64,000 nt of DNA from Platynereis dumerilii (taxonomy: Eukaryota > Annelida > Polychaeta > Phyllodocida > Nereididae). Below, one piece after another: positions 12,935 through 25,230 of the stretch. The stretch covers positions 5,468,560 through 5,532,559 of the forward strand of contig JAPTHN010000001.1 of assembly GCA_026936325.1 (NCBI GenBank), given 5' to 3'. Every line of letters starts with the position of its first letter. Positions within the stretch are counted from its first letter, which is position 1. Below the pieces are notes generated by a model that was not told the DNA's origin, did not search any database, and saw only the letters and a program-made list of their open reading frames with translations. Position numbers and translations under genes: made by a program.

Positions 12935-13345
12935 ACGCTGAGGTTTGCATGGTAAGAGCATCTATAGTCGCTGGCGTGTGATACCACTTTGGAGTCGAGC
13001 GGAATTAAAGGGTCGCTTTTTCCACCTACCAATTTCCGTCTCTTATGATTGGTCTTGATGATAGTACTTAGCGGACCACATCAAAGCACAGGAAGAGCAG
13101 TGAGACAGTCGTTAAAAGACTTTTCGAAAAATTCCCCAATGTATCTCAGCATCGGAGTAAATTAAATGGCCGCCAAACACGCAATTCCTCCACAGGGCTC
13201 GACTGCCCTCTGAAATCACAAAGCTGCCAGTGCCTGCCACTGACTGTAAAGTGCATAGCTTACAATGTGGTTTTGCCCAAGAAACTGGAATGAAGATGTA
13301 TTTTGAGTCTGGGTCTTGTGGCTTGACATTGAATTTTCCCACACT
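12935..13345. repeat. E block of the macrosatellite (unit 2 copy)
   Basis: The best conserved stretch of the unit, also present near 16720-17130, 27515-27895, 36977-37380 and 56965-57340. It includes the words TAAACGCTGAGGTTTGCATG, GTACTTAGCGGACC and CCCAAGAAACTGGAATGAAG. Frames on either strand are broken differently in different copies, so I treat it as non-coding repeat. Confidence 0.7.
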
Positions 13346-13920
13346 TTTATATCGATTTGATTTTTTAAAAGAAAAAGCAAAATTTGTCTAGATTACAGCC
13401 CTGAATCTACTAGGAGAGAATTCATCATTTCCATGGAAAAATTATCTATTTTAAAGGAACTATTGTGCTTTGTTATGCATTTAAGAGAGAGGTCCACATA
13501 TGAAAGCCCTCTGTGTCAGCATCAGCAATTTCCTGAATTCATCTGCAAAGTCCAACAAAGAGCAGAACAAGATATTTCTTCAGTTCATACAGACAACATA
13601 ATGTGAACAACTGAACATGTTATTTGAGGGAAGTCTGATTGTATCATTGGATCTACATCTGAAATTAGCTAGACTTGGTTGTCCTCCTAAAATGTCACAA
13701 GATTTGGAATGAGTCAGAAACCTGGGAAATTACAAGATGCATAATCATGATTAGCATGATTGGACAAACACAGAAAATGCTGAATTAGAGGGTACAGAGA
13801 AAGACAGCAGATTGAAAAGGTTAACAAATTTATCAATAGTGATTAAGCTGACCAACATGACCCAGCTTCACATAAAGGCGCGATATTCACCAAATTGAGA
13901 AAGACCTTAGATTTTAATAT

Positions 13921-14010
13921 AATGGGTTGACGGGTTGAAGGGTTGACGGGTTGACAGGTTGACAGGTTGACTGGTTGACAGGTTGACGGGTTGACAGGTC
14001 GACAGTTCCT
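13921..14010. repeat. 10-bp minisatellite, left subterminal
   Basis: About nine tandem copies of GGGTTGACAG with G/A variation. It is the reverse complement of the array at 14994-15182 at the other end of the same transposon. Confidence 0.9.
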
Positions 14011-14993
14011 AGAGCGCTTTGTGACGTCACCACAGCAGCACACTGATGGTAGCGTCACGATCACTGCTGAAGATGTGACGCCACCTATCTGTGGATTCAA
14101 GTGCTCATGGACAGGTCGAAGGGTAGAAAGGTTCCAGAATATCGCCATTAATTTTTAATCAATAAACCATTTTCTGAAATTATATTCAACAATTTTTTTT
14201 TCCATTTTTTTTTTGTTCAAGTCCAAAGTAAGGACCAATTATCACCTGTTTGGCAGTGAATATCACTATTTACAGTCAAAATATCAGAGCCCATTACATT
14301 GTAAAAAATACCACCCTTCAAGGGAGATATTTTTAAACAACTGTTATGACATCACCAGCATTTCAGCTGCCTGATGACGTCACAAACCAAACAATCACCA
14401 AAACAACGAGATTGTGACGTCATATCCATTGTTGCAACATGGTAACGTCACATTTTTTTAATGGCAGAAAGTAGTCTCTCTTAGTAGTCTAAAAATTTGA
14501 GGTAAAACCAGGTGATAAACACAAAACAACCACGCGTCAGGGCACTTCGTAAAATATCACTCGCTGTTGTGTGAATTAATATCACTCGCGTCCTTCTTAG
14601 TGATACTAATTTGCAAAACAGCTTGTGATATTGTTACTCAGTGACGCTGACTTGGATTGTTTTGTTATAATAGTTCCAGGGTGTAACAATAAAGTGTGTT
14701 GTTTGATTGGTGATATTATCAAAACAAACGTTTCAGCAGGGATGTGGGGTGCGGCAGCTCCCATGTGATGCCATGACAACGCTTGTGACGCAATGATTTT
14801 TAAGAGTAAAGAGTCACACTGGAACTACTTATTTGGTTATTGGCCCTGTTTTTTTACCAAAATTTTGTTTCCAGAAATTTTTTTCATTATGAAATTTTTC
14901 AAAAAAATTGCTTTTTTCCCAATTTTTTTTTTCAAACTTTTATTTATTTAAAATAATAATTTTTTCCAAAAATTATTTCTACTAAATTTCTTC

Positions 14994-15182
14994 TGTCAAC
15001 CTGTCAACCCGTCTACCTGTCAACCCGTCAACCTGTCAACCCGTCAACCTGTCAACCCGTCAACCTGTCAACTCGTCAACCTGTCAACCTGTCAACCCGT
15101 CAACCCGTCAACCTGTCAACCCGTCAACCTGTCAACCCGTCAACCTGTCAACCCGTCAACCCGTCAACCTGTCAACCTGTCC
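14994..15182. repeat. 10-bp minisatellite, right subterminal
   Basis: About nineteen tandem copies of CTGTCAACCC with C/T alternation. It is twice as long as its inverted partner at 13921-14010, which suggests independent expansion after the element formed. Confidence 0.9.
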
Positions 15183-18176
15183 ACTGGACTTCTACTGAAA
15201 CTAAGTTGAGCTAAAGAAATGATGCACACCAAAATGAAAATTCTGACTATTTTTTAACATGGAAAAGATAGGAGCTGAGAACCCCAAAATACTCATTTTG
15301 GTGAATATCGCGCCTTACTCCAGCTTCATCCCATTTATCCTCCATTCTATGGTCTTCCATGCACCATCCCTTTCTTCTGCCAACCCTGGGAAGTAACAAT
15401 TGGTAATGCCAAGAACTTGAGCATTATGTGACCTGTAAAGCCCACGTGGGAAAGAGAAGGCATGTGGCCTTTTGCAAAGCAGCCTCTAACCCACCATCCA
15501 TATTGTAGTTGTTTCAATTGAACGATTTCTTGCTTAATTTCAGACTATCAGTGAAATTTAACATTTTTTTCTACCCAGTTTAGAAAACGAATAATCCTGG
15601 TGGGGGTATTTCCTAACATGGTCAACTTGATTTAAAAATATATATCTTGGGTTGTCACATGCTCAAAATGAATAATTACAGCCTGTGACCGTAAATAGAA
15701 ATATTTTAATTATTGCTTGAAAATAGCCTGCAATAATTTACATCAGATGTGCCTAGATAATCCAGGGGAAACCTTTGAAAATCTTTCGAAATAAAGTCAA
15801 GATATATGGCTTTACCGTTCACAGAATGAACCACAAGTTTCTTGCCAAATTCTAATATAAATATTGGGAAAAATAGACTATTCCAACCTCATTATGGGTT
15901 TTTATCGCCAATCCTATCTTGAGTATTGTTATTACATAATTAATATTGCGCAGTTGGAACAATTAAGTTGGAGCCCAAACCCACCTCAGTATATTTTTGT
16001 GTTGCCAATTCCTTCATTAATGTTTTAACATATGAAAAAAAATGTCCAGGCGGTTGAAGTTGCCATCTTCTGTAACACACCACTACCAAATCAAAATTGA
16101 AATTATACACCACTGTCTATGGGTGCGTCAACATATTTATAGAACAGTCGAAGTCCCTACCACAATAGATGTCACTGATGTAGTAAATTTGATCAGTCTT
16201 GTGGCTAATGTGCAGGAAATCCAAGAAAGGAACTAGGAGAAAAGTTTTGAAAAAGAAAGAGAAATCGATAACAAAGAAGGAAAAATTTTTTTTCGGAATT
16301 TTTTTTTTTGGAAAATTTTTTTTTTTCGAAATTTTTTTTGTTTTGGAAGGGTATAATAGGCTGCAAAGGGTGGAGAGTAGGATGCACTGGATAAGGCATT
16401 GTTCACCCTTAGAACAGCACATAATCACCCACAACCTATACACTGAGATGAACTGACCAATCGCCACCAAAAAGTGCTTGACTGTTTCTTAACAGCCGTT
16501 GACCATTTGTGAAAGGATTTCTTGCATTCCAATGCATCTAATCTAATCACCTGCCATTATAGGAAAACTCTTTGGAACAGAAACAAACAGTAACCTTGTT
16601 TTGCACCAAATGCACTGGTAACCCAAATTGTCTGATTCCACAAATGACAGTTGTTTTCTGTACTAAGCTGCTCTCGTTCCAATCTGAGCAAAGCTTTATT
16701 CAAGGTAAACACTGACTGTAATAAACGCTGAGGTTTGCATGGTAAGAGCATCTACAATCGCTGGCGTGCAATACCACTTCAGAGTCAAGCAGAATTAAAG
16801 GGTCGCTTATTCCACCTACTTATTTCCGTCTCTTATGATTGGTCTTGATGACAGTACTTAGCGGACCCCTTCAAAGCACTGGAAGAGCAGTGAGACAGTT
16901 GTTAAAAAACTTTTCTAAAAAATTCCCCAATGTATCTCAGAGTAGGAGCAAATGAAATGACCTCCAAACATGCAATTCCTCCATAGGGCTAGACTGCCAT
17001 CTGTAATCACAAGGCTGTGACTGACTGTTAAGTGCATAGCTTATAACGTGGTTTTGCCCAAGAAACTGGAATGAAGATGTCTTTTGAGTCTGGGTCTCCT
17101 GGCTGGACATTGAGTTTTCTCACACTTGGATTTTTTTTTTACAGAATCTAATCGATATGTGTCCAAAATACATCCCTGCATCGACATTGCGACAAATGGT
17201 CATATACGATGACCTGCAAAAGTTCAAATTCTCCAAAAAGGGTGGGGTTTCTTGTATATGTGGGAGAGAGAAGAAGTTCTTGCCCGCTTTCAATTAAATA
17301 AAAAAATGATTCTGTTTTGGCAGGTTTAAAATAAATAATTCCTGTTGGGGGCATTTCCTGACATGGTGTAGCTTGATTTACAAACAAATAATTGATGACA
17401 TAGCATTTTCATCTAACGGTCTAACTTGGGAGTGCTGTGAGAAGGCTGTTACTTTCCACAGAATACCTCTAAGCAGGGAGCTCCCTTCCCACCACTACTT
17501 TTGGTCCAGCCAATTTTCCCATGAATTTTGTCAGATGGAAAAAACATCACCCAATATAGCCAGGAGAGCTGCCATTAGCCTGGTTGGGAGCAGACTTTAA
17601 AGGCACCACCCAGCTGACAAAAACTGGTGGTTAACTGAGAGTTATCACGTGAAATTGCCCCTCAGTTATCACGTGGAAAACTGATAGGTTATTGCAAACG
17701 CTAACCACGTGATTTTCTCACCAGTTAACCACGTGATTTCCTGGGGTAATCTTCACCAGTTAACCACGTGATTTTCTGTTGAATATCTTCACCAGTTAAC
17801 CACGTGATTTTCTGGTGAATATCTTCACCAGTTAACCACGTGATTTCCTGGGGGGCAATCTTCACCAGTTAACCACGTGATTTTCTGGTGAATATCTTCA
17901 CCAGTTAACCACATGATTTTCTGGGGGCAATCTTCGACAGTTAGAATTATTTGAGAAGAGGCAAAATCACCCACCGGTTATTATCGTTTTCATAGCTGTG
18001 TGTTTTTCTGAAAACTTTGTTTTGCAGTTAAACCGTGACATCAGAGTGTATCGGTGAATGTGATTGGTCTAATCTTCAACCTGTGACATATCAGTTTAGA
18101 GTTTGACATCACAGTTCTTAACAAAGGAATCTAAAACTGCCAGGCAATGTTATTTTTTGAGGTATATATTTTTCAC

Positions 18177-18530
18177 TATTTGGCATGTACACGAATTTGT
18201 AAACCTGCAAAAACGAACATATACACGAATTAAGCATTTGTGTATGTGTGAAATATTGCTATTCACGAATTTGTGTATGTGTAATTACGAACATTGCAAC
18301 CTTAAACTTGGCTTAAACTAACTCTAAACCTAATTTTAACACTAAACCCTAATTATATAGCACTTCCACGAATGTTAGTATTGGCAGATACACGAATGAA
18401 TAATAAAGCACATTCACGAGTGTTAGTTTTTACATGTACACGAGCACCTATGCTCGTTTTTTCATGTGCACGAATTCGTACATGCTCGTTTTTGCACCTC
18501 CACGAATTTGTGAACATGCCAAATAATGAA
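18177..18530. mobile_element. Nested MITE with ACACGAAT words
   Basis: Termini TATTTGGCATGT and the inverse ACATGCCAAATA enclose about 350 bp with many dispersed copies of CACGAAT and its relatives in both orientations. It lies inside the larger element at 17609-20698. No coding capacity. Confidence 0.6.
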
Positions 18531-18710
18531 AAATATATACATGTATTTTTTTGTGTACAACCACAACAAACAACTTCTGTCTAAGCCGAGTGTTGCACCT
18601 ACCCAGAAGAGTGTCAATGTTTTGCAAACAATGTGTGTCACTGTTTTTCACAAGACACTAGTTATCACAAATACAAATAATTTCCAGAAATTTGTTGTCA
18701 GTCATGGTAA

Positions 18711-19245
18711 GGGACCATTCAGAATTCATGGCTAGGGGAGGTGGGAGTTTTGCCTGAGTGGGCACCAACTTTTCAGACATGTTTCAATTTCAAGGGGTAC
18801 TAATTTTTGGCAACAAGTCCAAGGGGAGTAAGAAATTTTAAAAAACAAAAAGGTCCAAAACACACATACACTCAGTTTATCGGTGGTTATTAAGCGAAAA
18901 AATCTGCAAATCTGTACACGTGACTGTCCAAGGGCAAAAGTATAATGGATCATTATGGATGGATGGATGATTGGGGCTTTACGTTCTGTGTTTTTGCACT
19001 TGGTAGCCTAATTAGGACAGGGGGAGGACACGGCAATGAGGCGAAGCACGATTGAAAAAGCCATCCAACATAGGCCCAGGTGACACGGCAAGACTGCCAA
19101 AAGCTGGATTCGAACCCTGGACCCAGCGATTGGCAGTCCAGCACGCTACCACTAGAGCGGGGTACTAAAAGTCCGCATGAAATTCAAATTTGATTGGAAG
19201 TTCTGGAAAAAGTCCCACCCCCAGTCTTAAATTCTGAATGGTCCC
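18711..19245. mobile_element. Nested MITE with GGGACCATTCAGAATT ends
   Basis: The left end GGGACCATTCAGAATT is matched by the inverse AATTCTGAATGGTCCC at the right. Flanking taa and tag might be a 3-bp duplication of PIF/Harbinger type. A SINE (18951-19170) has landed inside it, so without the SINE it is about 315 bp. Confidence 0.7.
18951..19170 (-). mobile_element. tRNA-derived SINE, full length
   Basis: On the minus strand the element starts GCTCTAGTGGTAGCGTGCTG (box A) and continues with GGGTTCGAATCC (box B, an exact polymerase III B-box match). The conserved body includes CACCTGGGCCTATGTTGGA, and the element ends in a short ATCC tail. This is the best-preserved copy of the SINE family seen four more times in the window. 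Confidence 0.85.
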
Positions 19246-21419
19246 TAGTTGAGGATAAGTGGTCTGTTTGATTCAGTTATAGTTCATTGAAGCATCTATC
19301 AACCAGTGCAGGTGTCAAAGCCAAACAAGCTAAACATACATAATCCATGTGTCAATGCATTTGGTCAGTTTCTTGAAATATGTGCTTGTAATATACAAAG
19401 TTATGCAACTAAATCTGTGACATCACGGTTTTGAGATAAAGCAAAGTACACATTTGAAAAACACACAGCTATGAAAACGATAATAACTTAGCTCCTCATC
19501 AAGCCAGTCAACTCAGACTGTTTCAAGCATTATCTTGGGCTTCCCATAGCCAGGGCTGAAGTAAAAGCCACAAGAACTTGCTGAAAATTTGTCACAACCA
19601 GTGTGATGCAGTGAGGCTCTTTTCAGTCTTCTTAAGGGTTACAAGAATCAAGGATTGTAGTCATAATTGATTCACATTTTGGATGACTAGTCTTTAGTGA
19701 TAACATCCAATATGTGCTCCTTTTTGAGCTAAGAAGCATCATTCCACCAAATACTATGTATTAATCCAGATTTAGAAATCATAATCATTTGTTTAATTAG
19801 TTTAAACTCAGTTAAAGTAAACTTAGTGTGGAACTCGGTGCACAGCTGTGTTTCTAGTACGGGTGGCTCCATCTATGTTTCTTTGGGCCAATCTTCACCA
19901 GTTAACCACGAGAAGAAAAACACGTGATGTGAAGCCATAGTTAGGTTCCCAAGCAGCAAGTTAATGTTCAGTCTGGTCAAGTCAGATTTGAGTCAGCTAA
20001 AGTCAAGCCATAGTTGCATAACTTAGCCAATTTTCATCTCACAGAAATGGTTTTCGTACCATTCAAAAGGGCATAAATAGCACAAGTATTTCTAACTACT
20101 AGAGTACTTTTGTAAAGTCTATAAAACATAAAAACTCCCTAAAAATTGACACATTTTTGTATTACACAATAATCCGTGTCCGAAAATTTTGAAATTTCAA
20201 AGTTAAAAGTACTGTTGAAAAATATTTAACAGATGGGCCCTGAGATTGCACAAAGTCAGCTGAAGTTTGTTGAAGTCAAGTGAAGTCAGGGTTCAACAAC
20301 TTAGCTGACTAGTCAGTTGAAGTTCTTGTAAAGCAAGTCAGAGTTTTAACTCTGACTTCGGGGTCTAGTTGGGGAGTCTTTTCCCGTGAAGAAAAACACC
20401 TGATAACTCAGTTATGTGGTGAAGATGGTCAAGCGTTAATCTGGTGAAATTCATCACGAGGTTATCCCATGAAAATGTTGGGGAGTTTTTTCACGTGAAG
20501 AAAAACACATGATAACTCTCAGTTATGTGGTGAAGATGGTTAAGCGTTAATCTGGTGACATTCATCACGTGGTTATCCTGTGAAAATGTGGGAGTTTTTC
20601 TCACGTGAACAAAAACACGTGATAACTCTCAGTTATGTCATGTTCACCAGTTTCCCCCCATGTTTATCACGTGAAGTTCACATGCCTTGTCAGCTGGGCA
20701 GCCATAGACTTAACAGGGGTGGTCAACTGAAATATGCCACTTAGTCTGGATGTGAACTTTCATTCACTTTTCAGTAGTTATGTAATACAAGAAAACACAG
20801 TAATGGGCTGAACTAGAGACTGACCGGCAATAATATCAAAGACACCGAAGCGCACAAACAAGGCAACAGACTTTAGGACTATTTATGTATAACACATATT
20901 TTTGTCAGAAAATGAAAAGATGAAATTAATCCTTGGAAATATTCAGTTGTGACTGAATAATTTATGCATTGGCAAACAGACCCATAAAATGAAGTGGAAC
21001 AAAATCCACTTGACAATGTTAAGTACCTTTTGAAATAAATTATTTTCAAATATTTTGAGAGCAAGTAACCAACTGGTTACTTGTTAGACAACTTTTAGTT
21101 ACTTTTAGGTTCTAAATGAACAGATATGAATTGCTATCCTGATAAACACTGTCACTGGTAGCTGTGAAATTTGCATTTTGATGCGACAGTCTCGTTGGGG
21201 TTCATTGGACCACTGAACATTAGATAGGGAGCATTGGGACACACTTATATTGCTGGGGAATGCAAGTGCTCCAGTCACCTGAATGGCATAACTGAGCCGT
21301 GGTTCTCCCTAGTTAGGATATTGACGCTATTGACTGTCAAAAGGTTGCCTGGTGAAAATTAATCAGGGTGAGACTTGGCCAGTCCATAACTTGAGTAGGA
21401 CCTTTCAATTGGATAGATA

Positions 21420-23064
21420 CAGTGGGGTGCGAAAGTTTGGGCACCCTTTGAGATGGGTCACATTTTTTCAAATTTCAGACAAAATATTTGCAGAATCTTT
21501 CCAATGTGAGTAGTGTGAGTGAAGGATACCCATGCACTCAACTTTACCGTGAAAGAACCATTGTACTATTAAAATGTAAAAAAATATGGGTCTTTTTATC
21601 GGATTTTACGTGTGCAAAAGTTTGGGCACCCCCACAGATTCTGATCTTAATTTTTCTATAACTCCACATTAAAGCAATATAAAAGCTCTAAAATGTTTTG
21701 GATAATAATGTTAGTATCCCTAGATTTCATTTTGTGTGAATTGTTATTTTAATCCCCAACAGAATGACTCCAAACTTGGCAGATTTGAGGTATGCTAGGT
21801 ACGACAGATTATTTAATAAAATTTCAATTATTTTGAGTTCAGGAGTACAAAAAGTTGATTTATCATGTTTATTTTTCATCACCTAAACATGACAGATCAT
21901 TCTTTGATGACATTTTGGAGCAGCTCAGACCTATATCCAACTGAAATACCTAAAATTCCACAAAAGTTCAACTTTCTGGGCATCTATGTCAGAGTACCTT
22001 GGCTTTTCTTGTAAAAATATTTGCGAAAGCTGCTGTTTTTGAGTTGTGTTGTGTAGAAATGACAATTTCGCAATTATTACAGCTGTCATCCATAATTTTT
22101 GGCCTGCCTATTCTTGCCCTTGGTGAGTCAAACTTGTTTGTCACATTTTGGTGTATCGGAGTGATTCCATTTCAATGCATTTTTTTACACCCTTGTCTCA
22201 AACACCACATTGACTGATCCAGAAGGCTTCCAAATAGCTAGATGGGTCCTTTGGCATGACTCAGACAATCAGATTAAGCTATGTAATTATGATACTTTGT
22301 ATAGCTTGGCTTTTCACATCTGCATGCTGACTGCGGAATGATGCACCTGTGGACCACATTCAGTGTCATACCTGTGGGGGTCTCTGTGGTTGACATATCC
22401 GATTTGATTGTTACAAAATAGTAAAATTGATTAAGTAGCAACAAAATAAACCACAAATTGAATTTTTTTCAGCAAAAATAGTCCCTGGCTGGCAAAACAA
22501 AGTTGAACTGCAGATTAATATTTTAAATTTTGCTGGATGTTAACCTACATATATAATGGAAATCTTAAATATTTTTGCTTATGTTAGATAAAATGTTAAT
22601 TGTAGGTAAAGCAGAAGCTAAAAAGGTCTCCTGGTCCAGAAACTTTCAAAATTTTCAGTATAACTGAACATGTGCAATTGATGCTATAGGCACCACAAAG
22701 ATGCAACGGTTGGAGTCACTCTGTTGGGCAGAACAATAAAAAATGCACGAGAAATGAAGTCCTTGGATGCTTACATTAATATCTAATCCGTTTTAGAGCT
22801 TTCATATTGCTTTAATGTAGATTTATAGAAAAATCAAGATCAGAATCTGTAGGGGGGCCCAAACTTTTGCACACGTAAAATCCGATAAAAAGACCCATAT
22901 CTTTTTACATTTTAATATTTCCATGGTTCTTTTTGGGTAAAATTGAGTGCACAAGTGTCCTTCACTCACACAATTCACATTGGAAAGATTCTACAAATGC
23001 TTTGCCTGTAATTTGAAAAAATGTGACCCATCTCCAATGGTGCCCAAACTTTCGCACCCCACTG
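21420..23064. mobile_element. Tc1/mariner-like element with long inverted repeats
   Basis: Flanked by TA on both sides (21418-21419, 23065-23066). Ends are CAGTGGGGTGCGAAAGTTTG and its inverse, followed by GGGCACCC. The terminal repeats extend about 320 bp and contain a second, internal copy of the 'GTTTGGGCACCC' word. The CAGT end and TA target are typical of Tc1/mariner. No frame over about 72 codons is present between the repeats, so it is non-autonomous. Confidence 0.85.
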
Positions 23065-23998
23065 TAGGTAAATATACAGACTGAGTAATTGATTAAACGA
23101 TTAATTCATTCGATGTTTGATTGATTGATTGATTGATTGATGGATAGATTGATTGATTTATAGATGATCAGCTGATTAATTGGTTGACATAATTGATAGA
23201 CTATGAAAATATACAGATTGATCTAAGAATTGATAGATATACAGCTATAGATAGCCTATCCCGCCGCAACCATGCTTGCTATTACATTCTTACAATTCTC
23301 CACATACAAATTTTATCTTGAAGAGAAACAAATCCCCCTTGGCCATGACCTTTTAGCAATAATTTGAGGAATTAAGAGTATATCATATGTAGGGTCTTTG
23401 TCTCTTTACTATTTGACTGTCAGACTTTGGCCTGAAGTCTACATTTCTGTAGTTCTAGAGTTTCTGTGTATCTTCTTGTGCCCCAGAGCATCTGCTGTTA
23501 AAGCAAATTTGAAACTATTTTCTGACAACGTCTCTGGAAAGTCTTTGAAAATGTTCCCCTTTAGAAAATCACAAGATCCAAGGACTTGATCTTCCTATGA
23601 TATCAATGAGTTTCTAACATATTTTCCTGGCTAAATATGTAGTAATTGGCAAGACCAGTTCGGGATGAATTATTGTCACCGATTCTACATTGATATTTAA
23701 TTGATGAATAAACATAATGCAAATGATAGAGGTGTGTATTTATGTGCGGCTACACATCTATAGAACAGTCCAAAGTCCCTGCCATAGTAGATGTCATTGA
23801 TGTACAGGAAACTCAAGAAAGGAACTTAGAGGAAAGTTTGAAAAAGTAAGAGAGGAATAAATGAGAACGAAAGAAAAAAGGTGAGAGGATTAAACGAGGC
23901 AACATTATTTTGTGTATTACTGGAGGAAAACAATTTTCGGGATACAATTGTAAATTAAAGCACAGTTTTGATATATAAATGATATCTTGATCAGTGTA

Positions 23999-24944
23999 GG
24001 GGAGAGCGGGCACAGTGAGACACTTTTTTTATTGTCAAGCTTTTCAATATGTTGGCAGTTAAAAGTAAAATGAGTTCAGGCCAACATTACAGATAACGAA
24101 GTTGATCATATTGTCTAGTAGTTTCAGGTTCCCACAATTTACGGGTTTGGAGAAACTTTGAGTTACGTAAATACTCGTCAAGACTAGTGTCTCACTGTGC
24201 CCCATGGGCACAGCGAGATAGGGCATCTGCTGCCATGACAACCGATCCACAGGACCTGTGGAATTGTTCTATCTCATGTTGCTACAAAAACTATCATACT
24301 CTAATAAAAGCAGCTGGCAAGGTGATTTTGTAGCTCCTTTTTGTGCATGTTTGGAAAATTCATCATGCAAGACACATGCACGACTTATTTAACCTGCCGC
24401 ACCTGTTATATACTAATCAGAATTCTTCTCTTATGTTTCCCAGTAAAATTAGTTTATACCAGGCATTTTGTTTTTAATAATGAAATTTGAGCTATGCATT
24501 ACATTCAGGTGGTTTTGAGTGTATTTCATGAAGTGTTATTGTGCACAGCCTCAGACTGTCTCACTGCGCCCCACACAGCTTTCTTTATAAAATTTTTGAA
24601 TGCTTGGCACTGGATACCTGCATTGTGGTTCGTCATCTTGCTAAACTAAAACAAATAACCAAGGTTTGAATTCCCTTGCGATTGATTTGCATTATACCAT
24701 TTCTTTTTCTTGGGAATTAAAACAAAAAGTCATTTATCAAAATTTTTTAATTTTGCTGGCTAAAAACCAATATATTGATATTCCAATCTCGATATGTTGT
24801 GTAAGCATTCAGGATATAGGACAGTCTCTCACTTATGCAATTTTTGTACTATTCAAAAGAGGTTGATCAGCAAACGGTACCAGTTAGACGCTACGGGCTT
24901 TGTCTCACTGTGCCTGGCATCTCACTGTGCTAAGCTCTCCCCAA
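23999..24944. mobile_element. MITE-like element with GGGGAGAGC ends
   Basis: Inserted between 'gatcagtgta' and 'taccagtaa', which are adjacent in units 5 and 6 (33915, 42485). Ends are GGGGAGAGCGGGCACAGTGAGA and, reversed, GGGGAGAGCTTAGCACAGTGAGA. The word CTCACTGTGCC recurs several times inside in both orientations. A TA duplication is likely. No coding frame. Confidence 0.75.
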
Positions 24945-24994
24945 TACCAGTAATATACACCTAAAGAGTTCTAATGCATCAAGCCTTAGCTCTG

Positions 24995-25230
24995 CCAATA
25001 GTCACCAGTCTAAGAGCCAAGATGCACTAGTTCCTGTAACTTCCTGGAAAGAGCACTACCCCATGATTACTGTGAGCAAGAGTGTCATCAGGACAGGAAG
25101 AGCAAGGTCTCGGATCTGCAGAGCTGTCAGAAGGGTGGCGGAAAAGTCCTCGAGGCTACATAATCTGAATATGAGGAGTAGCAGCCAGCCTCCAGGTTAC
25201 ATAGGCTCCCATCGATTCACTAAGTAGGTT
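24995..25230 (+). other. B block with a weakly maintained open frame
   Basis: A frame of about 75 codons (SHQSKSQDALV near the start, SQPPGYIGSHRFTK at the end) is open here and at 42550-42798. Related copies near 33978-34214 and 60811-61035 close slightly earlier. Arg- and Ser-rich, no recognised domain, no consistent start codon. It could be an old exon duplicated with the array or a chance frame; the copies are too similar for openness alone to prove coding. Confidence 0.25.

Larger units (their letters stand above)
13871..15319. mobile_element. Non-autonomous DNA transposon, 9-bp target duplication
   Basis: This 1449-bp element is bounded by direct CCAGCTTCA (13862-13870 and 15320-15328). 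Its terminal inverted repeats share AAGGCGCGATATTCACCAAA. Just inside each end is a 10-bp minisatellite, in opposite orientations (13921-14010 and 14994-15182). Three full TGACGTCA palindromes lie between 14022 and 14422. A 9-bp duplication suits Mutator-type (MULE) mobilisation, but no transposase is present. Confidence 0.85.
8651..15759. repeat. Macrosatellite unit 2
   Basis: The A block (8651-8790) repeats the window start with few changes. A shortened B block lies near 10880-10950, the C block near 11437, an interrupted SINE at 11864, and the E block near 12935-13340. Private insertions are at 9903-10121, 10403-10557, 11895-12317 and 13871-15319. No maintained coding frame is apparent. 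Confidence 0.75.
17609..20698. mobile_element. 3.1 kb non-autonomous transposon with CACGTG repeats
   Basis: The uninserted form is seen near 31153 and 58412, where the F block runs on without interruption. Ends are CCCAGCTGACA and its inverse TGTCAGCTGGG. Subterminal repeats of about 31-36 bp (core ACCAGTTAACCACGTGATTT) fill 17695-17935; related inverted copies lie at 19895-19925 and 20390-20690. The target duplication is unclear (possibly 2 bp). The interior holds two smaller elements and a SINE but no transposase. Confidence 0.75.
15760..23280. repeat. Macrosatellite unit 3, internally deleted
   Basis: A diverged A-side segment (15780-16260) jumps, through a T-rich low-complexity tract at 16280-16345, directly to sequence that lies after the C block in other units (near 16346). 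B and C blocks are therefore missing. E block near 16720, F block near 17490-17600, and the post-F segment near 20700-21415 follow. Two large insertions occupy 17609-20698 and 21420-23064. No gene seen. Confidence 0.7.

Noticed and set aside
13112-13342. 76-codon minus-strand frame in the E block, with a tempting ATGGCCGCC on the plus strand
   Set aside because: The frame is broken differently in the copies at 16920, 27690, 37160 and 57120, and the plus-strand ATG reads only a few codons.
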